64,000 bases of DNA from Tenrec ecaudatus (taxonomy: Eukaryota > Chordata > Mammalia > Afrosoricida > Tenrecidae): the NCBI RefSeq assembly GCF_050624435.1, contig NC_134542.1, positions 9,383,497-9,447,496 of the forward strand, in the 5' to 3' direction. A program made the position numbers and the translations under genes. Positions 1-10,499 of this stretch are shown in pieces (positions within the stretch are counted from its first letter, which is position 1; each line of letters starts with the position of its first letter). The notes below the pieces were generated by a model. The model was not told the origin of the DNA and ran no database searches. It saw only the letters and a list, made by a program, of their open reading frames with translations.

Positions 1-1639
1 TGGAGGAATGAAAGAAGTCCCAATATGTCAAGTACCATCCGTGAGAGAGGATGTGACCATAAACAGAAGTACTCAGAATGGTTAGCATTAATGGGTTGTT
101 AGGTTTATGTATGGAGGTAGTGCAGGGGGTGTCTATGTCTTGTTTTGCCTCTGGTGAGATGCTGGTATCAAGATTGAACTCAAGACTGTCAGACTTCAGA
201 GTGTCAGACTTTGAGTTTTTATCTGCTCAAGAAAACTGAGAAGATAACCGAACAAGTGAAAGACAACATTAAAAATCTCTACTAGGGCCATCAGCTAGAG
301 AGAGACAGAGACAAGAATTCAGTCTTTTTTTTCCTTTAGTGTTTTTCCCCTTGAATTTTATTTTTTTGTTGCCAACCCTGGCTCTACATGTATCCCCATT
401 CATATCCCTATTTCGTTGGCACTTATTTAAACTCTAGTGGAATTCACGGTAGTGGGTGGAGGTAGGTTGTGTAGTGGAAGTTCTGGGGACCATGGGGATC
501 CTTGAGAGTCAGAGCGTAATTTGAAAATGGTGACTTTCTCAGAGTTGTGTGGATAACTCTGTTCATATCTTCTTCTCAGAGGGATTTACTGGGGAGTTGC
601 ACAGGACTGGCTTGGGAGGTGGCACACACTTCGTGAGAACAGGAATGGAGGTGTGGGTGGGGAGTTGTGGAGCTTGAGTTTAAAAAAGCAAAAAGGGAAG
701 TGAATCTTTATGTTAGATTATCAGACAGAAGAACGAGGTTTAATGTTTGTGGCAACTCTATATAAAATGTCACACGGATGCGCGAGTTAGTGGGGAAAGC
801 GAACATGTGTTCGTGGTACTTTCTGTACCAGTTATCTACCGGTACCCAGTCAAGCATCGCAAATTTTAAAAATAAACACAACAGACCTATGATTAGCGCA
901 CAATGCTGAGAGCCTGCAATTTGGGTGCCAGGTGGTTCTTCAGCAGAGCTCAGTGGAGGTGGTTAAGGTGGCTGCATGTTCTAACATGGGCTCACTCCTG
1001 TGTCTGGCTCTTGGTGGAGAATCTGGCCCTCTCAATAGGGTCTTCATATCAAGGAGTCTGAGCCAGGCTACTTTAGTAAAAATCCCAGGCTCCAAGACGG
1101 TGAATGCAGAAGCTGCAAGGTCTGTTGAGGAACAGGCCGGGAAGCTCCACAATGACACTTTATCGCACTCTGGAAGTCACGGGAAGTCACAAACCCCACC
1201 GATTCAAGGAGTACTGATGGGTTGATGCGAGACATGGTAGATCACAGTGCAAGGAGGTCTGGCTTCCTGTAAACCAATCCTGCATTATTGCCTTGTGGTC
1301 CAGTTTGCCGAGACAAACTGAAAGGTTAGTATTGGGGCAAACAGAGGCTGTCTTAAAATCCCAACAAATGCTCACAGCCGTGTGGGGAAAGAGCCGGTGG
1401 CTCCATCTCGCTGGAACACAGCACCACAAACCAAGGAAAGACAACGAAACCCAAGTCCAACTCACATGCACCCCAGAAGTCTAAAAGCATAAGACAAATA
1501 GAATTGCCCCACAGGGTTTCACTGAATCTGTCTCCCACATAGTTTTCCCGAGAAGAAGCGAGGGGGTTATATTGCTGACCTTTAACAGCCAAATAAATGC
1601 CAACCACTGTTCCGTCTGTCGGTGAGAAGTGCCATGGAG
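1..1639. other. Intergenic stretch, nothing recognised
   Basis: No repeat, RNA gene or coding exon was recognised here. The open frames around 900-1490 are short, lie on both strands and match no family known to me. The stretch is upstream of the PID1 first exon and may hold old, diverged repeats that cannot be named by eye. Confidence 0.4.
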
Positions 1640-1890
1640 GAGATTCTGAATCATGAAGACCGTCCGCACAGCAGAAGGACACACTGCTCAATCTTGCACC
1701 AGCCTCGTCACTGTCACTCTCAAGCATGTGTCGCCCACATGTCCATCTGGAAAGCCTTCCTTCCTTTCACGAACCCTCTATTGTACCAAGCACGTCCTTT
1801 TCCAAGTCCACGACGGATCTCTTAATAATATGTCCCAAGAAAGTGACATGAAGTTCCACGTTCCTTGATCCGCAGGAGCATTTTGGCTGT
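1640..1890 (-). mobile_element. RTE/Bov-B-like LINE, 3' part (first piece)
   Basis: On the minus strand this matches the 3' region of the RTE copies elsewhere in the window (compare 59580-59770 and 62959-63300). Shared features are the segment for the C-terminal end of the RT protein and the stretch reading as 'aagcacgtccttttccaag' on the plus strand. It breaks off at about 1890 inside a SINE insertion and resumes at about 2086. The reading frame is decayed. Confidence 0.65.
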
Positions 1891-2085
1891 GGAGCCCTGC
1901 TGGTGTCATGGTGATGAGTTGGGCTGTGATGCTCAAGGTCGGCAGTCGGAAACCACTGCTGCTCTGTGGGAGAAAGATGGGGCTTCTACTGCAAAGAGTT
2001 GCAGGCTCGGAAACCCACAGGGCCCGTTTTAGTCTGTCCTATAGGGTCGCCATGAGTCAGCATGGACTCAATAGCACTGAGCTCA
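1891..2085 (+). mobile_element. AfroSINE (tRNA-derived SINE, family A)
   Basis: The copy has the order typical of this family: a head beginning GAGCCCTGCTGGTGTCATGG, a GGTCGGCAG box B region, a central GGAGAAAGATGGGGCTTCTACT block, and a tail with CCTATAGGGTCGCCATGAGTCA. It is inserted into the minus-strand RTE, whose sequence continues on both sides. Confidence 0.8.
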
Positions 2086-2440
2086 TTCGTCGTACTTCAT
2101 TAAGCATAGACTCGTTAGTCCTTGTTGACAATCCATGGCATATTCAATCATCTTTACAAATATCATCATTCAAAGCCATCTTTCTTTTTCTTCTCCTTCT
2201 CCTTCTCCTCCTCCTTCTCCTCCTTCCCCTCCCCTCCCCTCCCCCCTCCCCCTCCCCCTCCCCCTCCCCCTCCTTCTTCTTCTTTTGTATTCCTGATTCA
2301 TTGTCTAGCTTTCACAGACATATGAACAGATTGGAAATCCTATGACTCAGGTCAGGGACTCCTTAGTTCTCAAAGTGACATCATTGTCCTTGGACATTTT
2401 AAAGAGACCTTGTGGAGCAGATTTGCCCCTTGCAATATGT
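2086..2440 (-). mobile_element. RTE/Bov-B-like LINE (second piece)
   Basis: This continues the RTE copy from 1640-1890 after the SINE. It contains the 'tccatggcatattcaat' and 'tcattgtctagctttcacag' blocks seen in the copies at 59750-59880 and 63180-63260. A pyrimidine-rich tract (2181-2286) has expanded within it. Confidence 0.65.
2181..2286 (+). repeat. Polypyrimidine tract (CTTCTC/CCCCCT)n
   Basis: About 106 bp is almost pure C and T, moving from CTTCTC-like units to CCCCCT units and back to CTT. It lies inside an RTE copy and produces spurious Leu/Pro/Ser-rich open frames. Confidence 0.9.
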
Positions 2441-2785
2441 CACTTAAAATCATTTTACTGGGGACTCGTACAACTCTTATCACAAGCCATCCACCCATCC
2501 ATTGTGTCATGTACATTTGTTGCCATCATCATTCTCAAAACATTTTCTTTCTACTTGAGCCCTTGCTATCAGCTCCTCATTTCCTCCCTCCCTCCCTCAT
2601 TCCCTTCCTCCCTCATGAACCCTTGATAATTTATAAATTATTATTGTTTTTCCATGTCTTCCACTGTCCAGTGTCTCCCTTCACTCACTTTTCTGTTGTC
2701 CTTCCCCCAGGGAGGGGGCGATACATAGATCCTTATGATTGGTTCCCCCTTTATCCCCCACCTTCCCCTTTACCCTCCTGATATT
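2441..2785 (-). mobile_element. L1 3' end, truncated, nested in RTE
   Basis: On the minus strand it ends in the recurring L1 tail (plus-strand 'atcattttactggggactc', then 'cttatcacaagccatcc'). Near-matching sequences flank it: ATATGTCACTT at about 2437-2447 and ATATTCACTT at about 2782-2791. These look like a target duplication that splits the RTE copy. Confidence 0.75.
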
Positions 2786-2920
2786 CACTTGATTTCTTGA
2801 CTGATTTGATCTTTTCTCTGTTGATCATGATGTTGTGAGGATTTTTGGTTTTGTTTTTGATTTTAACACAGAAGTATAATTCACACTGAAGGCTGCAGTC
2901 TTTGTTTTTTTATTTGTTTT
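2786..2920 (-). mobile_element. RTE/Bov-B-like LINE (third piece)
   Basis: RTE sequence resumes after the L1 insertion. The plus-strand text 'gatttcttgactgatttgat' and 'ttgatcatgatgttgtgagg' belongs to the RT region upstream of the pieces at 1640-2440. The 5' limit is unclear. Confidence 0.55.
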
Positions 2921-2999
2921 TTGAGATCAATTTATTTGTCACTAAGAATTCCAAGTCCACTTCAATTTTACTTTTTCTCCCCTCCCTTTTTTAATCTCA

Positions 3000-3310
3000 C
3001 AATTAAATTTTATCAGGCTTTTGTCAATATTACCCCAACTACTTTACAAATGCAATGCAATTCGAATCTAAATCCCACCACAAACTTTCAAAGACATGGA
3101 AAAACTAAACACCAATATTATACGGAAAGAAAAGAAACCCAGGATAAATAAAACACTTGAAAAATTAAGACAAAGTAGGAGGCCTTTTACTCTCAGACTT
3201 TAGAGCCATGGTGATTAGAATAGTCTGGTACTGGTACACCAAGAAATATGAAAACCAATGGATTTGATATGAGAACCCAGATATACAACCAAGTACCTAT
3301 AGTCACCTAA
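3000..3310 (+). mobile_element. L1 ORF2 fragment
   Basis: The plus strand reads like the part of L1 ORF2 with 'aatagtctggtactggtac' and 'atatacaaccaagtaccta'. The same L1 interval occurs again at about 5512-5600. It is broken by stops and ends where the tail of the next L1 begins. Confidence 0.6.
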
Positions 3311-4674
3311 TCTTTTTGTTTGTTTTTGATTTTTCTAAAAAAATTCATTTTATTATGGGCTCATATAACTCTTATCACAATCCTTACATACATCAATTGT
3401 GTAAAGCACATTTGTACATTCATTGCCCTCATCATTCTCAAAATATTTGCTCTCCACTTAAGCCCCTGTTATCAGCTCCTCATTTCCCCTCCCCCCCCCT
3501 CACCGCTTTCTCTCCCTCGTCAACCCTTGATTATTTATAAATTATTATTTTGTCATATATTACATTGTCCAACATCTCCCTTCACCCACTTTTCAGTTGT
3601 CTGTCCCCCAGGGAGGAGGTTATATGTAGATCCTTGTAATAGGTTCCCCCTTTCCACCCCACCCTTTCTCCACCCTCCCAGTATTGCCACTCTCTCCACT
3701 GATTATGAAAGGATCATCTGCCTTGGATTCCCTGTGTTTCCAGTTCCTATCTGTACCAGTGTACATCCCCTGGTCTAGCCAGATTTGTAAGGTAGAATTG
3801 GGATCATGATAGTGGGGGAGAGGGGGGGAGAGGAAGCTTTTAGGAGCTAGAGGAAAGTTGTATGTTTCATAGTTGCTATGCTGCACCCTGACTGGCTCAT
3901 CTCCTCCCCACGACCCTTCTGTAAGGGGATGTCCAATTGCCTCCAGATGGGCTTTGGGTCTCCAGTCCGCACTCCCCCTTATTCACAATGACATGATTTC
4001 TTGTTCTGATGATGCCTGATACCTGATCCTTCAACACCTCATGATCGCATAGGTGGTATGCTTCTTATGTGTGCTTTGTTGCTTCTGAGCTAGATGGCCA
4101 CTTGGCTATATCTTTTGATAGCCGGGCACCATCAGCTTTCTTCACCACATTTGCTTATGCACACATTTGTCTTCAGTGATCGTATCAGGGAGGTGAGCAC
4201 ACAATGATATGATATTTTGTTCTTCGATGCCTGATAACTGATCCCTTCGGCACCTCGTGATCACGCAGGCTGGTGTGCTTCTTCCATGTGGGCTTTGTTG
4301 CTTCTGAGCTAGGTGGTTGCTTGTTTACCTTCAAGCCTTGAAGACCTCAGATGCTATATCTGTTGATAGCTGGGCACCATCAGCTTTCTTCACCATATTT
4401 GCTTATACACCCGCTTTGTCTTCAGCGATTGTGTTGCCTCTCCCTCTTTTTAAGCCACTTAAACCACTATGTAGGTTTCAGGGATAAGGAATCTAGGGAT
4501 TTTTTTTAAAAAAAGAAACATACTTCATATATATTACACAACCAGCCTCAAGAAGTGAAATCCACAATAATATCCTGTTGAATCCTCCTTTCTTTGCCCA
4601 GGTCCCTGACCTCCTCGTGGGCATCAAAGTCATGTTTATTGGACTTATAAACCATGTTTCTACTTTGTTTTTCT
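3311..4674 (-). mobile_element. L1 3' UTR and tail
   Basis: This minus-strand L1 3' UTR begins at a T-rich stretch at about 3311-3345 (the poly-A side, with AATAAAATG on the minus strand). It runs through the recurring 'cttatcacaatcc' block and two copies of a block with 'gatagctgggcaccatcagc' (about 4098 and 4364). It is the longest copy of this 3' UTR in the window and a good reference for the shorter ones. Confidence 0.8.
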
Positions 4675-5505
4675 TTATAACAATGGTGATATTAAATATT
4701 TATCTTGGTAAGATTGACTGAGTTTGCTAAGCATAATGTTCTCCAGTTTTGTCCATGTCTTGTGGTGTTTACAAGAGCTATCATGGTTCTTTATAGAGGC
4801 ATAAAACTCCATGGTATATGAACGTACCAGAGCTTGTTTATCCATTCCTCCATAGTTGCGGTTTGGGGTTGTTTCCATGTTTTTGCTATTGTGGAAATTG
4901 CTCCAATAAACATAGGTATGTCTAAGTCTGTTCATGTTGTATCCTTGATTTCTTTAAGGTAGAGACCCAGTACCCAGTTGAGAGATTGCAGAATCATAAG
5001 GTTCTTGGGTTTACATTTGTTTAAGGAAGTGCCATGCTGATCTCTTGTCTGATTGTACAATTCTACAGTCCCACCAGCAGTGGAAAAGTGTTCCTATCTA
5101 TCCACATCCTCTCCAGCATTTATTATTTTGTTTGATTGAATTTTGCACACAAAAAAAGTCCATGTGAGGTATATTTCATTGCTGTTTTAATTTGTATTTC
5201 CCTTATTGCTACTGATTGCAAAGATTTCTTCATATGGTTGTTGGCCATCCATCTGGTTGTTGCCCTGGGTAAATTGTCTACTCATGTCTTTCTTGAACCT
5301 GTGCTTTGACTGGATTATTTGTATTTTTCTTGTTAAGGTGTTGTAATTTTCTATGGATTTTGGAGCTTAGCACTTTATCTGATGTGTTATTACTAAGTAT
5401 TCTTTCCCAATCTGTGGGGTCCCTGTTGACTCTTTCAATAAAGTCCTGTGATGTGAATAAATGTCACGTTTTTAGTAGATCTCAGTTTTTATTTTGTCTT
5501 CTATA
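4675..5505 (-). pseudogene. L1 ORF2 C-terminal region, decayed
   Basis: The minus-strand open stretch at 4675-4935 contains YTMEFYASIKN followed by TKLENIMLSKLSQ, close to the conserved C-terminal end of mammalian L1 ORF2. Upstream sequence to about 5505 keeps L1 similarity but has stops. ORF2 is the endonuclease/reverse transcriptase of L1; only its distal end is present, so this copy is dead. The 5' edge at about 5505 joins L1 sequence in the opposite orientation. Confidence 0.75.
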
Positions 5506-5830
5506 GTATGCATAAATATGAAGACCCATGAATTAGAATTGAGAAACCAGAAATACAACCAAGTGCTTATAGACACTCCCTTTTTGACACATTAAATTGA
5601 CAAGAGACATAGCCTTTCAACAAATGTGCTGGAAAATAGGCTGGACCTTCACCTGCAAAAGAATGAAACAAGACCAAACCTCTCACCATGTACAAAAACA
5701 AACTCAAGATGGATAAAGGACCTAAATATAAGTCACACCATTATTAAGGTCATCAGTGAAAAATAAGGACAAAACTAAAATCCTAATACAAGTATAAACA
5801 CAGTCCCGAATATAACGAGAAATATCCACA
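5506..5830 (+). mobile_element. Inverted 5' segment of the same L1
   Basis: Plus-strand L1 ORF2 sequence ('aaactcaagatggataaagg' at 5700) directly abuts the minus-strand L1. In element coordinates it lies just upstream of where the minus part begins. That head-to-head arrangement is the usual product of 5' inversion (twin priming). Confidence 0.65.
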
Positions 5831-5849
5831 CTGTAGAAGCTGCTGCAGT

Positions 5850-6390
5850 CTGTTAGCTCTCTCAATAATTGCTTCAAACTTTGTTTTCAGCATGCAAGGC
5901 ATATCACCTGCAAGTCACAGGCTGGTGTCAGCTGCGGCCCTGATGCACAACTTTCCTGATTGTCAACCCTGGAGTGCATGCTTAGTCTAGGTACAGGTTC
6001 TGCAGGAGCATGGTTTATGCTCTGGAGTTCCCCTTCTTCATCGTGTTGTCTAGAGTTTGTTATGGCGCCCACACGGTTGGACACCTCTGCCTAGTCAATA
6101 AAGCACGAGCTGACATCCTTTTGATATGTTCTCCATTCAGCCATGGTCCACAGGGAGGTCAGCAGCAATATCCCTTAAGACAATGGTCTGCTGCTAGTCC
6201 TAAGGCTTTCATTCAGGGGCTAATTTTTCACAAGTGGATCGCCTAGATTGTCATAGTCTGGAAGCGCTCCTGAAACTGTCTGTCATGGGTGACTCTGGTG
6301 GTATTTGATCACTGGCTGGAATAGCTCCAGCCATCACAGCGACACTCAAGCTGCCACAGCGCGGCATAGTCTCTCTTTAGAAAGGAAAGA
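5850..6390 (-). mobile_element. SINE family B (long tRNA-derived afrotherian SINE), diverged
   Basis: The segment with 'ttcacaagtggatcgcctag', 'catagtctggaagcgctcct' and 'gtcatgggtgactctggtgg' matches the minus-strand body of the SINE also found at 38020-38270 and 43240-43500. The outer limits are uncertain, and the first 150 bp may be unrelated. Confidence 0.5.
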
Positions 6391-6399
6391 CACACCACC

Positions 6400-6500
6400 A
6401 CCAGCAAAACACTGCCCCTGAGTCAATTCTGACTCCCCGTGAGCCTGTGGAGGCTCGTATCATGTTATGGATTTCCAGACTTTTCTACAAGTCTCATCTA
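6400..6500 (-). mobile_element. AfroSINE fragment
   Basis: A short minus-strand piece contains the 3' tail motif 'gagtcaattctgactc'. The remainder is degraded. Confidence 0.45.
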
Positions 6501-6700
6501 GGACTGTTTGCATGGTCCGGTGGTTGTGCATGGGGCTGCTAATGGCAAAGCCACCAGCCACTCCTCAGGAGCAAGATGGAGCTCTCTGCTCCCATAAATA
6601 GCCACAGGCTTGGAAGCCCACAGGGATTCTCCTGCCTGTCCTATAGGGTCTCCCCGAGCTTGCACAGCCTTGACGGCAGTGAGCACTACTTCAGTGGTTT
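6501..6700 (+). mobile_element. AfroSINE (family A)
   Basis: The order is head (GGTGGTTGTGCATGGGGCTGCTAA), central GGAGCAAGATGGAGCTCTC block, and tail 'cctatagggtctccccgagc'. This copy is moderately diverged. Confidence 0.7.
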
Positions 6701-7689
6701 TGAAATAAGGTTTGTGGGGACATCAGAAGGACCTTCTAGTGTGAACTGTGGTGATAATATGCCCATTGCTCGGCTGATGGTGGGAGCATTTTGTTGTTGG
6801 GTGCATTTTGCTAGACATATTTAGAGGCGCTCATGTCCTTGAATATAGTTCTTGTGGGAGAAAATAAATCAAGCAATTGAAATGGACAAATATCCCAAAT
6901 GGTAATGGTAGAACCACAGAATACATAGACTTCTTTGTGAGAAATCCATCATTTTATAATAGGAAGGGAAAGAAAATGAATGAGCTGAAATCTACTATAT
7001 TTTTGCAAGCCTACTACGTGTAAGGTACCCAGTGCCTAAATTATCCAACATTTTTACAGATGGGAAATCGGGTGTTCAAGGAAAGTTAAGTGAGTGGTGG
7101 AAAGTTTCCATCTAGGCTGGGGGAGGACCAGGATTCAAACTGGAGCTCCTTATTATCCCACTCTGAGCCTGGCTATTAGAGACCGACACATAGTTTCAAG
7201 TGCATTCAAGTTAGACACACATTAGCCTACTTTGAGAAATCTGCAATTATAAGGATTTTTTTTTTTCAGGGAGAGCACAACTTCATATTGATCCCCCTTA
7301 ATGGTTGCATAATACTTTAATATTCATTTGATAACATGCTACCACCGTTTAATTCGGAGTGCTCCTAATTTGTATGCATATAGGTCGCTTACCTAAGAGT
7401 TTCGGACCATGCCTCGGATTGCGTTGGCAGTTGTTAGGGACCCATAGTGACCCTCTAGATGGCACGATGGCGTGCTACCCCGTCCTGTGCTCTCCCCACC
7501 TTCATTGTTTCTGAATCCAGCTCATATTTCTGGTAGTGCCCTGTCAATGAACAACTACAACTGCTTTTGAATTATGCCCAACAAAGGTGTGGACCATCGA
7601 GCCTGCAGGCTGGTATAAGGCCATCAGAATCATCCTACCAACTAATATCACATGCCTCGCTGAAGAGCAGCAGGTCCCTCCATCACATT
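6701..7689. other. Stretch without recognised features
   Basis: No gene or nameable repeat was seen. A short T run lies at 7257-7267. The stretch at 7380-7680 is somewhat richer in CpG than its neighbours but has no exon-like frame. Confidence 0.35.
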
Positions 7690-7838
7690 AAAAACCAAGT
7701 GTGCTGCCCTCAGGTCAAAGCTGACTCATAGCGACCCCTGTGGATTTCTGGGCCTGTAACTTTATGAGAGTAAAGGCACTCTCCCGAGGATCATGCGGCG
7801 CAGCCCAACACTTACCACTTCAAGACCAGGGCTCCCTT
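7690..7838 (-). mobile_element. AfroSINE (family A), in RTE
   Basis: The minus-strand copy shows 'agctgactcatagcgacccc' at the tail side and 'accagggctccc' at the head. It sits against the end of the RTE copy at 7850-8500. Confidence 0.7.
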
Positions 7839-7849
7839 TGGGGTGAGCC

Positions 7850-8500
7850 AGTTAAAGGTTCGACTGTAGGGACTGCGAATGATGTTATCAATATCCACTA
7901 GGCCCTTGGCAGAAAAAAGTTCCTTCCGCATATGACATCAATTAAATCTAGAGTTCCCTCATGTCTTTGGGTTGCCTTTCTTTGGAATAGACACACATGC
8001 GACTCTCCAGTCAGTTGTCTAGGTATCTGTCTTCCAAATGTCTTGGCATAGGCAAATGGGTGTTACCAGGAGTCTGCTGGCGGAGGCATTTTCATTGGTA
8101 ATCTGTCAATTTATGGAACCTTGTATTTCTTTATTTATTGCCAACACCGTTCTTTAGCACAGCTTTTACTTCTTTCGGTATCATTGGGTCTTGATCACGC
8201 AACCTTCTGAAATGGTTGAACATTGGCCCTGGTTAGTATGGTGACCCTGTATTCCTTTCGTTTCGTTTGACGCTCCCCGTGCCGTTCAATTTATTTCTGC
8301 CCTGGGATTTCTGCAGCATTGCCGGTTGAGGCTTGAAATATTTTCTTCGGTTCTTCCAGCTTGAGATACCCTGAGCATGTTCCTCCCTTTTGGTTTTCTA
8401 ACCTCCGGTCTTTCCACATTTATTCCAAAACCACACTTTGTTTCTCTATCTGACCTTTGAAATGAGTTCAGCCCTTTTACTTCGCCTCTTCTTTTCATTG
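7850..8500 (-). pseudogene. RTE/Bov-B-like LINE: linker and RT finger region
   Basis: On the minus strand, around 8290-7940, broken frames read RLRDQDPMIPKEVKAVLKN and, further on, KERQPKD. These resemble the part of Bov-B-type reverse transcriptase just before and at the first RT motifs. Stops and frameshifts are frequent. The segment continues the minus-strand piece at 9535-9860, from which it is separated by an RTE fragment in the opposite orientation. Confidence 0.6.
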
Positions 8501-8504
8501 TTGC

Positions 8505-9530
8505 TGCGCTGTGCTGAAGAACATTTCATGGTGCACATCAGAAAGCTGTGTATGGACCAGGAGGGAGTTGGGCCCATAGAACAAGGGCAATACTACGTGG
8601 CTTCAAATCAGAAAGGGTGTGCATCAGGGTTGTATCCTCTTACCATACCCATCCAGTCCATATGCTTAGCAAGTGATCAGGTAATGTGGATTATAAGAAG
8701 AATGGGTTATCAGGATTGGAGGAAGGCTTCTGAATAATCTCTGGTACGCAGATGACACCACCTTGCTTGCTGAGAGTGCGGAGCACTTGACGCACTTGCT
8801 GACGAAGATCAAAGATTTCCGTCTTCAATATGTGAAGAAAGCAAACAATATGTGAAGAAAGCAATATGTCTTCAATATGTGAAGAAAGCAAACACCCTCA
8901 AAACTGGGCCCGTGGGCGACAAACGGAGAAAAGCTTGAAGCTGTCAAGGACTTCATCTTGCTCGGATCCACAATCAATGCTCATGGCAGCAGTTAAGAAA
9001 ACAAACACAGCATGGCACTGGGCAAATCTTGAGCACAGACATCTTTAAAGCGTTGGAGAGCAAGGATGTCACTTTGAAGACACCTGATCCCAGCCATGAT
9101 ATTTTCAATCATTTCATACGCAGATGAGAGTTGGGCTTCGAATAACGAAGACTGAAGAAGAGATGCATTTGAGATCCTGTGCTCGTCCAGAATATCGAAG
9201 GTACCACAGGCTGCCCAAAGGACAAACAAGTCTGTCTTGACAGGACTACAGCCGGAATGCATAGAAGGGGGGATGGTGAGACTTTGTGTCACAGACTTTG
9301 CACATGTTAGCAGGTGAGACCAACCAGTCCTCTGAATAGAATATCATGCTTGGTAAAGTGGAAGGGCAGTAGAAAAGAGAAATGCCCTGGAAGAGATGGA
9401 TTAGCACGGTGGCTGCAACAATGGGCTCGAACCTAACAATTGTGAGGATGGTGTAGGACCGGGCAGTATTGCATTCTGCTGTACATAGGGTTGCTATGCA
9501 TCAGAACCGTGAGGGGCCCCTTATGCAAGA
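8505..9530 (+). pseudogene. RTE/Bov-B-like LINE: RT palm to 3' end
   Basis: Codons at 8745-8756 read Y-A-D-D, the catalytic box of reverse transcriptase, within LNNLWYADDTTLLAES, which is typical of the RTE/Bov-B clade. Downstream the frame is lost, but DNA similarity continues to the C-terminal region and the 3' UTR block 'gtgaggatggtgtaggaccg'. An 18-19-bp motif (AATATGTGAAGAAAGCAA) has been copied three times at 8827-8891. There is no N-terminal endonuclease part, so the copy is 5'-truncated. It lies inside a minus-strand RTE copy. Confidence 0.7.
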
Positions 9531-9534
9531 GGAA

Positions 9535-9860
9535 GTTTCAGAGTCCCTTCTGACAGCCATGCAGCTCTTTGCTTCCCTTTATTTCTTTCACGGCGGTTTG
9601 TGGACCAGACACGTATGATGTTCTTGCTGTTATCCTACCACTTGCCTAGTCTTTGGTCATTAGTGTTCAATGTTGCCATCTCTCTTCTCCAGTTGGTTTC
9701 TAAATTCAGGTGGGATAGAGCTGAATTGTACTTCGGCTTTCACGGACTTGTTTTAATTTTCTCTAACTTCAACTTGGACTTGCACAGAGCGATTGGTGGT
9801 GAGTTCCACAATCGGCCCCTGGCCTGTGGTCTAGATTAAAGCTGGTTTGATGAAATTTCC
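9535..9860 (-). mobile_element. RTE/Bov-B-like LINE: post-endonuclease region
   Basis: The minus strand carries the segment between endonuclease and RT domains; the plus strand shows 'tctaaattcaggtgggatag' and 'cacaatcggcccctggcctg'. It ends at about 9535 where the nested plus-strand RTE ends. The same element seems to resume at about 8500 with very little missing. Confidence 0.55.
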
Positions 9861-10499
9861 AGGGATTGTTCTAATTCTTTTTCTGTCCCAAATGTATTCA
9901 CGAAGCATCTGAGCCTTGGCAATTTTCTGTTTTCATCACTTTCCTTGAAATAGTATTTATTAACAAGATTAGACCTGCTTAGATAATTTAAGTAATTATA
10001 GGGGAGCAAGTACGTGAAATTAGTCACGTACTGTGTGCCTAATATTTTGGGTCAATGCCCCAAAAACCTTCCCCTTAAACCATTCCTTGTTCAGAGCTGA
10101 CCTGTTCACGTTGGAAAGCAGCTCTTTCTCACCCACTAGAGAGGCTGAAGTTCACAAAAGGTCTGGACCAGAGCTTGATCGGTGTGCAGGTCCCACCGCT
10201 GGCCAGTAGATGTCTCTGTTTCATTCACCCTCTATTGCGGGTTCCTCATGAATGGGCAGGCCTAGAAGGAAAATCCAGGAGTTGAAGGTAGGCTGGTTGC
10301 CTGTGTCTCCGCCCACCAGCTTCCACCTCCGCCCCCCACCGCCCCCACCCCAGAGTTCTGGATCTTGGCCTAAAGGTACCTGAAGCTGGAGGGCCTTCAG
10401 CACATTTTCTGCTTTTCCAAATCAGTTGGCAAAGTGGGAATGGTACCCGAAAACCATGTCTCCAGATCCCCCCGCCCCCCATCTTCCCAGCTAAAAGCT
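9861..10499. other. Stretch without recognised features
   Basis: The first 100 bp may still be diverged RTE. The rest contains no recognised repeat. A G/C-rich patch lies at 10310-10360. No exon-like signal was seen. Confidence 0.35.

Noticed and set aside
757..770. TATA-like sequence TATATAAAATG
   Set aside because: No exon or CpG context is near; AT-rich motifs of this size are expected by chance.
7850..9530. Twin-priming inversion of a single RTE
   Set aside because: A third RTE piece at 9535-9860 in minus orientation continues the 7850-8500 piece, so a nested insertion explains the order better.
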